Assembly: GCF_024127895.1 (NCBI RefSeq)
Contig: NZ_JAMYBK010000002.1
Span: forward strand, 372,001-436,000
Source of the DNA: Pseudomonas guariconensis
GTDB lineage: Bacteria > Pseudomonadota > Gammaproteobacteria > Pseudomonadales > Pseudomonadaceae
Length of the DNA stretch: 64,000 bases
Direction of reading: 5' to 3'
The notes under the pieces were generated by a model. That model was not told the DNA's origin. It worked only from the letters and a program-made list of their open reading frames with translations, and did not search any database. Below are positions 54,477 through 61,993 of the stretch, piece by piece (the stretch's first letter is position 1; every line of letters begins with the position of its first letter). The position numbers were made by a program, and so were the translations under genes.

Positions 54477-56888
54477 TCAGAACTTGTAGTTGACGCTGGC
54501 CACCACGTTGCGCTCGTCGCCGTAGTAGCACCAGTAGCCATCACAGTTGGACAGATAGTCCTTGTTGAACAGGTTCTTCGCTTCCACAGCTACGCTCAGG
54601 CCTTTCATGCTGTTGTCCAGGCGGCCCAGGTCGTAGTGGACCGAGGCGTCGTACACCGTGTAGGAGCTGACATGGGCAAGCTCAGTGTTGGCCGTGTTGC
54701 CGTAGGTATCGCCGACGTAGCGCACGCCGCCGCCGATGCCGAAGCCGTCCAGCAGGCCGCTGTGCCAGGTGTAGTCGGCCCACAGGGTGGCCTGGTTGCG
54801 CGGGATCAGGGCCATGCGGTTGCCTTTCTCGGTGGCTAGGCCTTTGCGGATCTCGGTGTCGGTGTAGGTGTAGGACGCGACGGTCTTGAAGTTCTCGGTC
54901 AGTTGGCTGGTGGCCTCCAGTTCCAGGCCGCGCACCTGCAGCTCGCCGACCTGGCGGGTGATGCTGCCTTCAGTGACCCGCACGTTCTTTTGGCGCAGGT
55001 CATAGACGGCGGCGGTGAGCAGGGTGTCGCTGCCCACCGGCTGGAACTTCACCCCCACTTCGTACTGGCGGCCTTCGGTGGGCTCGAAGGATTGGGCTGA
55101 GTCGACGTTGGCGCCGCTGGCCGGTTGGAACGACTCGGTGTAGGAGACATAGGGGGTCACGCCGTTGTCGAACACGTAGCTCAGGCCGACGTTACCGCTG
55201 AAGGCCTTGTCACGTTGGGTGTTGGTGGCGTCGGCCTTGTTGTGGAACACGGTGCCGGTGTGCACCCAGTCCTCGCGCCCGCCGAGGGTCAGGCGCCAGT
55301 TGTCCAGGGCCATCTGGTCCTGGATATAGACGCCGGTCTGGTAGGTTTTCTGACCGAAGTCCTGCATGGCGAAGTAGGTGACATTGGACATGTCGGCGCC
55401 GTAGATCGGGCGCACGACATTGATCGGTGGCACGCCCAGGCCATACAGCCATTGGTAGTTGGTATTCGAGCGCTGGTGGTCCAGGCCCATCAGCAGGGTG
55501 TGATCGACGGCGCCCGTCTGGAAGTTGGCCTGCAGGTTGTTGTCCACGGCGAACTGGCTGATGTCTTCATTGACGATGCCGGACTCGCGGTTGACGTTGC
55601 CATCGGCGTCGATGTTGTTGACCGTAGCAACGTTGACTGCCTGGAATTCCAAGTCGCTCTTGGTGTAGCGCAGGTTCTGGCGGAACTGCCAGGTGTCGTT
55701 GAAACGGTGCTCGAAGCCATAGCCCAGGGCGTAGTAGGTGCGGTCGTAGAAGTCCCAGTCCGGCTCGCCCAGGTTCTTGTGGTGGGAGATCTTGCCCACC
55801 GGCGAGCCCAGCTTGGTGCCCTGCAGCGGCAGGAACTGCCCGGTGATGCCAGTATCGTCGCGGGTGTACTGAGAGATGAAGGTCAGCTTGGTGTCTTCAT
55901 CGATGTTCCAGGTCAGGCTGGGGGCGATGTTGTAGCGCTTGTCCGGGATGTGGTCGATGGGCGAGTTGCTGTCGCGCACCACGCCACTGACGCGGTAGAG
56001 AAAGCGGCCTTCGTCGTCGATCTTGCCGGTGCTGTCGAAGTTGATCTGCTTGTGCTCGTTGCTGCCGACCTGGGCCTCGATCTGGTGGGCACGTTCGGCC
56101 TGCGGGCGGCGGCTGACCATGTCGAGCATACCGCCGGGTGGCGTCTGGCCGTAGACGGATGATGCCGGGCCACGCAGCACGGTGATGCGTTCGAGGTTCC
56201 ACGGCTCGACCTTGGGGTTGGCGAAGGAGCCTTTGGGCAGCGGCAGGCCGTCGAGAAACTGAGTCGGGTCGAAGCCGCGCACTCGCAGCCAGTCGGCACG
56301 GGAGTCGGAGCCGTAGCCGCTGCTCTGCACGCCGGCGGTGTAGCGCAAGGCGTCGTTGAGGTTGAGGACCTGGCGGTCGTCCAACTGCTGGCGGGTGATC
56401 ACCGACAGCGAGCGGGGCGTCTCGACGATAGGTGTGTCGGTCTTGGTGCCGGCGGCAGTGCGGGTGGCCGCGTAGCCGCTGGATGCGCCCCAGGCGCTTT
56501 CATAGTCGCCGGTGGCGTTGATGGCGGTTTCCGGCAACGCCAGGCTGCCTTCGGGCGTGGCCACCAGGCTGTAGCTGCCGACGCTGCTCTGTTGCAGTTG
56601 CAGGCCGGTGCCGCGCAGGGCGGCCTGCAGGGCGCCGAGGGCATCGTACTGGCCGTTGACCGGCGCTGACTGGCGGCCGCTGACCAGGGCCGGGTCGATG
56701 GCCAGGGCGATGCCGGCCTGGCTGGCGATCTGGTTCAGGGTGCTGGCCAGCGGCGCGCTGGGCAGGTCGTAGGCGTGCATGCCGGACTGTTCGGCGGCGT
56801 GTAGGGCAGGGCTGGCCAATGGGCTGGCCAGGGCGATGGCCAGGGCCATCAGGCTGGGGCGCAGGAATGAATCAACGGCACGGGACAT
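54477..56888 (-). CDS. TonB-dependent siderophore receptor with signalling (STN) domain
   Basis: An 803-residue outer-membrane receptor. A signal peptide (to about ALHA, residue 32) is followed by an STN domain (about 45-125, LASTLNQIASQAGIALAIDP), a plug (about 150-260, TPRSLSVITRQQLDDRQVLN) and a 22-strand barrel ending in NYKF. The STN domain and the adjacent FecR/ECF genes show that it is a cell-surface-signalling transducer. Overall it resembles ferrichrome or hydroxamate receptors, but the ligand is uncertain. The start follows GAGGAG. A promoter for the cognate sigma is expected in 56889-57062. Confidence 0.9.
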   Translation of the reverse strand: MSRAVDSFLRPSLMALAIALASPLASPALHAAEQSGMHAYDLPSAPLASTLNQIASQAGIALAIDPALVSGRQSAPVNGQYDALGALQAALRGTGLQLQQSSVGSYSLVATPEGSLALPETAINATGDYESAWGASSGYAATRTAAGTKTDTPIVETPRSLSVITRQQLDDRQVLNLNDALRYTAGVQSSGYGSDSRADWLRVRGFDPTQFLDGLPLPKGSFANPKVEPWNLERITVLRGPASSVYGQTPPGGMLDMVSRRPQAERAHQIEAQVGSNEHKQINFDSTGKIDDEGRFLYRVSGVVRDSNSPIDHIPDKRYNIAPSLTWNIDEDTKLTFISQYTRDDTGITGQFLPLQGTKLGSPVGKISHHKNLGEPDWDFYDRTYYALGYGFEHRFNDTWQFRQNLRYTKSDLEFQAVNVATVNNIDADGNVNRESGIVNEDISQFAVDNNLQANFQTGAVDHTLLMGLDHQRSNTNYQWLYGLGVPPINVVRPIYGADMSNVTYFAMQDFGQKTYQTGVYIQDQMALDNWRLTLGGREDWVHTGTVFHNKADATNTQRDKAFSGNVGLSYVFDNGVTPYVSYTESFQPASGANVDSAQSFEPTEGRQYEVGVKFQPVGSDTLLTAAVYDLRQKNVRVTEGSITRQVGELQVRGLELEATSQLTENFKTVASYTYTDTEIRKGLATEKGNRMALIPRNQATLWADYTWHSGLLDGFGIGGGVRYVGDTYGNTANTELAHVSSYTVYDASVHYDLGRLDNSMKGLSVAVEAKNLFNKDYLSNCDGYWCYYGDERNVVASVNYKF

Positions 56889-57062
56889 GCAGCGGCTCCT
56901 CGACGGATAAGTGCTAACTGCTTCCTTGCCGAACGAGATTGGGAAAGTGACAGGGGTGGTGGAAAAAAAGTTGCGAGTGGCGAGTTGGGCGCTGTAAGAG
57001 GGCAGGGACAATGCCGTTTCAGCTGCCAGGGGGCTGCAACGCAGCCCCAATACCGCGGGTGT

Positions 57063-58019
57063 TTATTTTTTGACCACTGTCACCCACCAGGGTGTATGCC
57101 GCTCGATCTTCACCGGCAGTGCCGGCAGCAGCGAGGCCAGGGCCAGGTCGGTGTCGGTCAGTGGGAAGCTGCCGGTCACCCGCAGGTCGGCGACTTCGGC
57201 GGCGACGCCCAAGTGCCCCTTGCGGTAACGGCCAAGCTCGGCCACCAGGTCGGCCAGGCGTACGTTGTCCACCACCAGCATGCCGTGGGTCCAGGCATCG
57301 GCGCCGATGGCCACTGGGTTGACCTGGCCGAGGCCATCGCTGGTCATCAGTACCTGCTGGCCCTCGCGCAGGACCTGCTCGTCGCCGCTGTTCGACGGGC
57401 GTGCGGCCACCGAGGCTTGCAGCACCTCCAGGCGGGTACCCTGCTCCTCGCGCTTGACCAAGAAGCGTGTACCCAGCGGCCGCAGGCGGCCGTCGTCGGT
57501 GCGCACCAGCAACGGGCGGCTGTCCTGGTGGCCGGTTTCGACGGAAATCTCCCCCTGGTGCAGGACGATCAGCCGCTGTTCGCCGGCATAGTCGATGTCC
57601 ACCGCGGTATGGGTGTTCAGGCTCAGCAGGGTGCCGTCCTCCAGGCGCAGGGTGCGCAGTTCGCCGGTGCCGGTGCGCTGGTCGGCCAGCCAGTAGCCCG
57701 GCGACAGCGACGGTGCGCCGGCCCAGGCCAGCAGCACGCCCACCAGCAGCATGCCGGCCAGCCCACCGCCGAGCTTGGCGACCCGCCGCCGCAGGCCGGC
57801 GCGCGACTGCAGCAGGGCATGGCGCGCAGGGCCGGCGGCGGCACTGACACGCTGGTCGAGCATGCCCAACTGGCGCCAGGCGCGGGCATGCTCCTCGCTG
57901 GCGGCATGCCAGCGCATGAATTCGCTGCGCTCGTCGGGGCTGCCGTTGCCTTCGTCAAGGCACAGCTTCCAGGCAATGGCGGCATCCAGGACCTTGGCCG
58001 AGACCGGCGTGGTATTCAC
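57063..58019 (-). CDS. FecR-family anti-sigma regulator
   Basis: A 318-residue inner-membrane sigma regulator. A cytoplasmic anti-sigma domain (about 5-85, W-rich: FMRWHAASEEHARAWRQLG) is followed by one membrane segment (about 93-110) and a periplasmic FecR domain ending with an STN-like module (TGSFPLTDTDLALASLLPAL). The GTG start at 58019 overlaps the stop of the sigma gene (GTGA), so synthesis is coupled. Confidence 0.9.
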   Translation of the reverse strand: MNTTPVSAKVLDAAIAWKLCLDEGNGSPDERSEFMRWHAASEEHARAWRQLGMLDQRVSAAAGPARHALLQSRAGLRRRVAKLGGGLAGMLLVGVLLAWAGAPSLSPGYWLADQRTGTGELRTLRLEDGTLLSLNTHTAVDIDYAGEQRLIVLHQGEISVETGHQDSRPLLVRTDDGRLRPLGTRFLVKREEQGTRLEVLQASVAARPSNSGDEQVLREGQQVLMTSDGLGQVNPVAIGADAWTHGMLVVDNVRLADLVAELGRYRKGHLGVAAEVADLRVTGSFPLTDTDLALASLLPALPVKIERHTPWWVTVVKK

Positions 58020-58534
58020 GTCGGCTCCCCGTAGAGCGCGACGTAGCACTGGCGCATGGCCTGGGCGATGTACTGGCGCACCCTCGACACCGAAACCCCC
58101 AGGCGTTCGGCGATCTCGGCATGGCCCATGCCGTCCAGGCGGTTGTGCAGGAAGGCCGCGCGCGCCTTGCTCGACAGCTTGCCGAGCAGGCGGTCGATGG
58201 CCTTGAGGTCTTCGAGGATCAGGTGCTGGGCTTCCGGGGACGGTTGCTCGGCCTCCGGCAGGCGTGCCAGCTCCGCCAGGTAGGCCTGTTCCAGGGCCGC
58301 GCGGCGGAAGTGGTCGAACAGCAGCCCCTTGGCCACTGCCACGAGGAAGGCGCGGGGTTCGCGGGGCGCGGCCAGTTGCTCGCGGCCGAGCAGGCGCACG
58401 AAGGTGTCCTGGCTCAGGTCTTCGGCGCGCTGGCGGCAGGCGGTGCTGCGTTGCAGCCAGGCCAGCAGCCAGCCGCGATGATCGCGGTACAGCGTACCGA
58501 CCAGCTCGGCGTGTGGGCTCTGCGCAGACGACAA
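58016..58534 (-). CDS. ECF sigma factor, iron-starvation (FecI) type
   Basis: A 172-residue sigma-70 family ECF factor with region 2 (LSQDTFVRLLGRE) and region 4 (GHAEIAERLGVSVSRVRQYI). It should direct transcription of the downstream receptor when the siderophore is bound. The apparent start is TTG at 58534 behind a GGGGGGA ribosome site; no ATG or GTG lies early enough, so initiation may be deliberately weak. Confidence 0.88.
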   Translation of the reverse strand: MSSAQSPHAELVGTLYRDHRGWLLAWLQRSTACRQRAEDLSQDTFVRLLGREQLAAPREPRAFLVAVAKGLLFDHFRRAALEQAYLAELARLPEAEQPSPEAQHLILEDLKAIDRLLGKLSSKARAAFLHNRLDGMGHAEIAERLGVSVSRVRQYIAQAMRQCYVALYGEPT

Positions 58535-58568
58535 GAAGCGTCCCCCCGGAACGAATGCGTTAACTAAC

Positions 58569-58588
58569 GATAATTATTCGCGATTGTC
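58569..58588 (-). promoter_or_regulatory. possible Fur box upstream of the ECF sigma gene
   Basis: GATAATTATTCGCGATTGTC matches the 19-bp Fur consensus at about 10 positions, best in its GATAATnAT half. It lies 35 bases upstream of the TTG start, where Fur control is expected for iron-starvation sigma factors. The match alone is modest. Confidence 0.4.
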
Positions 58589-58633
58589 GCAGAGCTTAGG
58601 GGCGCGGTGCAATTGACGCTTATCGGATTGCCA

Positions 58634-59344
58634 TCACCCACCCTGATGCTGGGCGTTGCGCCGACGCCACTGCTGCAGGCGCAAGTTCAGTTGCAGCGGG
58701 CTGTCGAGCTGCTGGCGGCGGGCCTGGCTGAACAGGATAAGCGCCAGTTCGGCGGTGACCTGGGCATCGGCGCTGGCGTGGTGGCGTTCTTCCACCTGCA
58801 GGCCGAAGCGTGCGATCCAGTCGTCGAGGCTGGCCTCGCGCAATACGGTGTCAGGGTTGAGCATCGGCGCCAGTTCGGCCACGTCGAAGAAGGGATGCTG
58901 CAGACGATAGCCGAGGCTGTCTTTCAGGGCCCGGGCCAGCATGCGCTGGTCGAAGGGGGCATGGAAGGCGAGCACGGGGCTGTCGCCGATGAACGCCAGC
59001 AAGTCGAGCAGGGCCTCGGCCGGATCGCAGCCAGCGGCCAAGGCGCTAGGCCCAAGGCCATGGATCAGCACGCTGGGGTTGGTCTTCTGGTCCGGGCGGT
59101 GCAGGGTGCGTTCGAACTGCTGGCGGAAATCGATGGCGCCGTCCTCGATGGCCACGGCGCCGATCGACAGCACCTGGTCGCGGTTGACGTTCAGGCCGCT
59201 GGTTTCCAGGTCGAGCACCACCCAGCGTTGTTCGCGCAGCGATTTCACGCTCAGGGCCGGGGCCTTGGGCAGGCGTGCCAGGCGTTGGCGCAGGTGGTCG
59301 TCCAGGGCGGGCGAGGATGGGCGCAGCCAGGCGAACAGATTCAT
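58634..59344 (-). CDS. DnaQ-like 3'-5' exonuclease (DEDDh)
   Basis: A 236-residue nuclease of the DnaQ/RNase T fold. Catalytic residues are visible as VVLDLETSG (Asp, Glu; about 52-60), FHAPFDQRML (Asp) and HHASADAQVT (His, Asp). The start overlaps the stop of the CBS/DUF294 gene (ATGA), so it is translationally coupled to that putative nucleotidyltransferase. The substrate is unknown. Confidence 0.88.
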   Translation of the reverse strand: MNLFAWLRPSSPALDDHLRQRLARLPKAPALSVKSLREQRWVVLDLETSGLNVNRDQVLSIGAVAIEDGAIDFRQQFERTLHRPDQKTNPSVLIHGLGPSALAAGCDPAEALLDLLAFIGDSPVLAFHAPFDQRMLARALKDSLGYRLQHPFFDVAELAPMLNPDTVLREASLDDWIARFGLQVEERHHASADAQVTAELALILFSQARRQQLDSPLQLNLRLQQWRRRNAQHQGG

Positions 59345-61278
59345 AGCTGGTACCGCAGGGCCAGGCTGCTCTGCAGGCGCTGGGCCTGGCGTAGGGACTC
59401 GCGCAGGATACGCCGGTCCAGGTGGTTGAGGCTGTCCGGGTCGAGCCGGTTGGAGTAGGGCAGGTTGTCGCGGGTCTGGCGCTGGTGCTGTTGCATGCGG
59501 GTCTGCTGGATGAAGTGGTAGGCCTCCTCGTAGGCGGCGCCATCGAGCGGGTCGATGACACCCCGGGCCACCAGCTGGCGAAGGCGCTCCAGGGTGTTGC
59601 AAGCCTCGATGCCGTTGGCCAGGGCCAGCAGCCGCGCGCCATCGACGAAGGGCGTCAGGCCCTGGACCTTGAGGTCGAGGGTGGCGGTCTTGTCGTTGCC
59701 CTGGCGGGTCAGCACGAATTCGCGCAGGCGCCCCACGGGCGGGCGCTGGCGCAGGGCGTTGTTGGCCATCATGCGCTGGAAGAGGCGGTTGCCCTGGACC
59801 TGCTCGAGGATCCCCTGGCGCAACTGCGCGCAGCCCTGTTCGTCGCCCCAGACCACCCGCAGGTCGAAGTAGATGCTCGAGCCGAGCAGGTTCTCGGGGC
59901 TGGCCTCGCGGATGAAGCCGGCGAAGCGCCGCGCCCATTCGCTGCGAGACAGGCACAGCTCGGGGTTGCCGGCCATGACGTTGCCCTTGCACAGGCTGAA
60001 CCCGCACTGGGCCAGGCACTGGTTGATGTATTGGGCCAACGGCAGCAGGCGTGCGCGGATCGCGTCGGCCTCGGCGCTGTCGCGGGCGTCGAAGAGAATG
60101 CCGTTGTCCTGGTCGGTGTGCAGGGTCTGCTCGCGCCGCCCTTCGCTGCCGAAGCACAACCAGCTGAACGGCACGCCAGGGTCGCCGCGCTCGGCCAGGG
60201 CCAGCTCGATCACCCGGCACACGGTGTGGTCGTTGAGCAGGGTGATGATCTGGGTGATCTGGGTCGAGGAGGCGCCGTGGGCCAGCATGCGCTCGACCAG
60301 TTGGCCGATCTCGCCGCGCAGCGACACCAGGGTGTCCAGGCGTGGCGCGTGGCGGATGGTGCGGGCCAGGTGAACCAGATCGACCCGCTGCAGGGAGAAC
60401 AGGTCGCGCTCGGAAATCACGCCGCACAGGCGCAGGTTTTCCACCAGGCAGACGTGGGCGATGTGCCGCTCGGTCATGGCCATGGCGGCATCGAAGGCGC
60501 TGGCCTGGGGGCTCAGGTAGAACGGCTTGGCCGTCATGTAGCGATCGATCGGCGCGGACAGCTCGGCGCTGGCATCGGCCACCACCTGGCGCAGGTCGCG
60601 CAGGGTGAAGATGCCGATCGGGAAACGCTGCGGATCGACGATGACGATGCTGCCGACCTGCTGTTCATGCATCAGGTGCACGGCCTCGCGCAGGGGCATG
60701 TCCGGGGCGCAGACCACCGGGTGGCGCATGGCCAGTTCGCCCAAAGGCGTGTTCAGCGAATACTGGTTGCCCAGGGTTTCCACGGCGCGCTGGCGAACCT
60801 GCTGGTTGACCTGGTCGAGCAGGCTGCTGACGCCGCGCAGGGCGAAGTCGCGAAAGGCCTCCGAGAGGGAGAACACGCGGATGAAGGCGGCCTTGTCCAG
60901 TTGCAGGCAGAAGGTGTCCTCGCCGGCCAGGTGTTCGGTGCGGGTGGCCCGCTCGCCGAGCAGGGCGGCCAGGGGGAAGCATTCGCCACTGGCGATCTCG
61001 AAGGTGGTCTCCACACCAGGCTTGGTGACGTGCTGGCGTTCGCCGATCACACGGCCCTGCTTGACGATGTAGAAGTGCTCCACCGGGCCGTCGGCGGGCT
61101 TGATGATGCTTTCGCCGCTGGCGTAGAAGCGCAGTTGGCATTGCTCCACCAGGTAGGCCAGGTGGCTGTGCTCCATCTGGTTGAAAGGCGGAAAACGCTG
61201 GAGGAACTGCAGGGTACCTTGAATGTTCTGCAGCACCGCCGTTCTGCCGGCCTGGCTGTAGGCGTCCTTTTTGCTCAT
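59341..61278 (-). CDS. cNMP-binding/CBS/DUF294 nucleotidyltransferase-like signalling protein
   Basis: A 645-residue soluble protein. Approximate order: cyclic-nucleotide-binding-like domain 30-140, a CBS pair 160-285, a DUF294 GlnD-like nucleotidyltransferase domain 310-450 with an intact GSEGRREQTLHTDQD motif, and a DUF294 C-terminal helical domain to 640. The cNMP and CBS parts suggest control by nucleotides. It is coupled to the exonuclease and divergent from a receiver protein. No target is known to me. The ribosome site before 61278 is weak. Confidence 0.87.
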   Translation of the reverse strand: MSKKDAYSQAGRTAVLQNIQGTLQFLQRFPPFNQMEHSHLAYLVEQCQLRFYASGESIIKPADGPVEHFYIVKQGRVIGERQHVTKPGVETTFEIASGECFPLAALLGERATRTEHLAGEDTFCLQLDKAAFIRVFSLSEAFRDFALRGVSSLLDQVNQQVRQRAVETLGNQYSLNTPLGELAMRHPVVCAPDMPLREAVHLMHEQQVGSIVIVDPQRFPIGIFTLRDLRQVVADASAELSAPIDRYMTAKPFYLSPQASAFDAAMAMTERHIAHVCLVENLRLCGVISERDLFSLQRVDLVHLARTIRHAPRLDTLVSLRGEIGQLVERMLAHGASSTQITQIITLLNDHTVCRVIELALAERGDPGVPFSWLCFGSEGRREQTLHTDQDNGILFDARDSAEADAIRARLLPLAQYINQCLAQCGFSLCKGNVMAGNPELCLSRSEWARRFAGFIREASPENLLGSSIYFDLRVVWGDEQGCAQLRQGILEQVQGNRLFQRMMANNALRQRPPVGRLREFVLTRQGNDKTATLDLKVQGLTPFVDGARLLALANGIEACNTLERLRQLVARGVIDPLDGAAYEEAYHFIQQTRMQQHQRQTRDNLPYSNRLDPDSLNHLDRRILRESLRQAQRLQSSLALRYQL

Positions 61279-61495
61279 GGAACTACCGCATAGGTGTGTC
61301 GGCGTAAGTAGACGCCGACCTTGTTGTTCTAAGGCTCCATGGTCGGCCGGCAGCCCTGTGGTGCCCATTGGACGTAAGTCTATAGGACGCGGTGCGACCT
61401 GCCGGAATGTGTCGGATGTCAAATAGCCGACAAAAGGCAGCTTGCATAGCGTTGTTTTGCGGTCTGAACTGGGTAAGTGGGATTTTTTTGACGAG

Positions 61496-61945
61496 ATGGA
61501 CATGGTCGAGCATGAAGACATCCTGAGTGACGCCGAGCGCGAAGCATTGGCCGTGGTGACTGCCCCTCCTGCACCGGCCCAGCAGGTGCTGGTGGTGGAC
61601 GACAACGCGCTCAGTCGCGAGGCATTGTGCCTTTACCTGAAGAGCAAGGGGATCGAGTGTGTCGACGCCGAGGGTGTCGCGGCGGCGCTCCGGCAACTCA
61701 AGCGCAACCCCCGTATCGGCCTGGTGATCACCGATTTGCGCATGGCGCCCACGGATGGCCTGGAACTGATCCGGCGAATTCGTGAATCGGAGCGGGCGGC
61801 GCTGTCGATCATCGTGGTGTCGGGCGACACCGATGTGAAGGAGGCGGTGGACGTGATGCACCTGGGAGTGGTGGATTTTTTGCTCAAGCCGGTGGACTTG
61901 GGGAGGGTGCTGGAACTGGTGAGGAAGGAGCTGGGGATCGAGTAG
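61496..61945 (+). CDS. stand-alone response regulator receiver protein
   Basis: About 149 residues, nearly all a REC domain (VLVVDDNALSREAL; phospho-acceptor Asp80 in LVITDLRM; conserved Lys in FLLKPVD) after a short acidic N-terminal extension. It has no output domain. The start is uncertain: ATGs at 61496 and 61502 both lack a clear ribosome site. It is divergent from the CBS/DUF294 gene, suggesting a shared signalling function (inference). No partner kinase is in view. Confidence 0.8.
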   Translation: MDMVEHEDILSDAEREALAVVTAPPAPAQQVLVVDDNALSREALCLYLKSKGIECVDAEGVAAALRQLKRNPRIGLVITDLRMAPTDGLELIRRIRESERAALSIIVVSGDTDVKEAVDVMHLGVVDFLLKPVDLGRVLELVRKELGIE

Positions 61946-61955
61946 ATTCATCCAA

Positions 61956-61978
61956 GTGGGGCCGCAACGCGGCCCCCG
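61956..61978. terminator. GC hairpin between response regulator and glcB
   Basis: GTGGGGCCGCAACGCGGCCCCC forms a stem between two convergent gene ends and may terminate both transcripts. The T runs are poor. Confidence 0.55.
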
Positions 61979-61993
61979 GTACGAAGATGTTGC

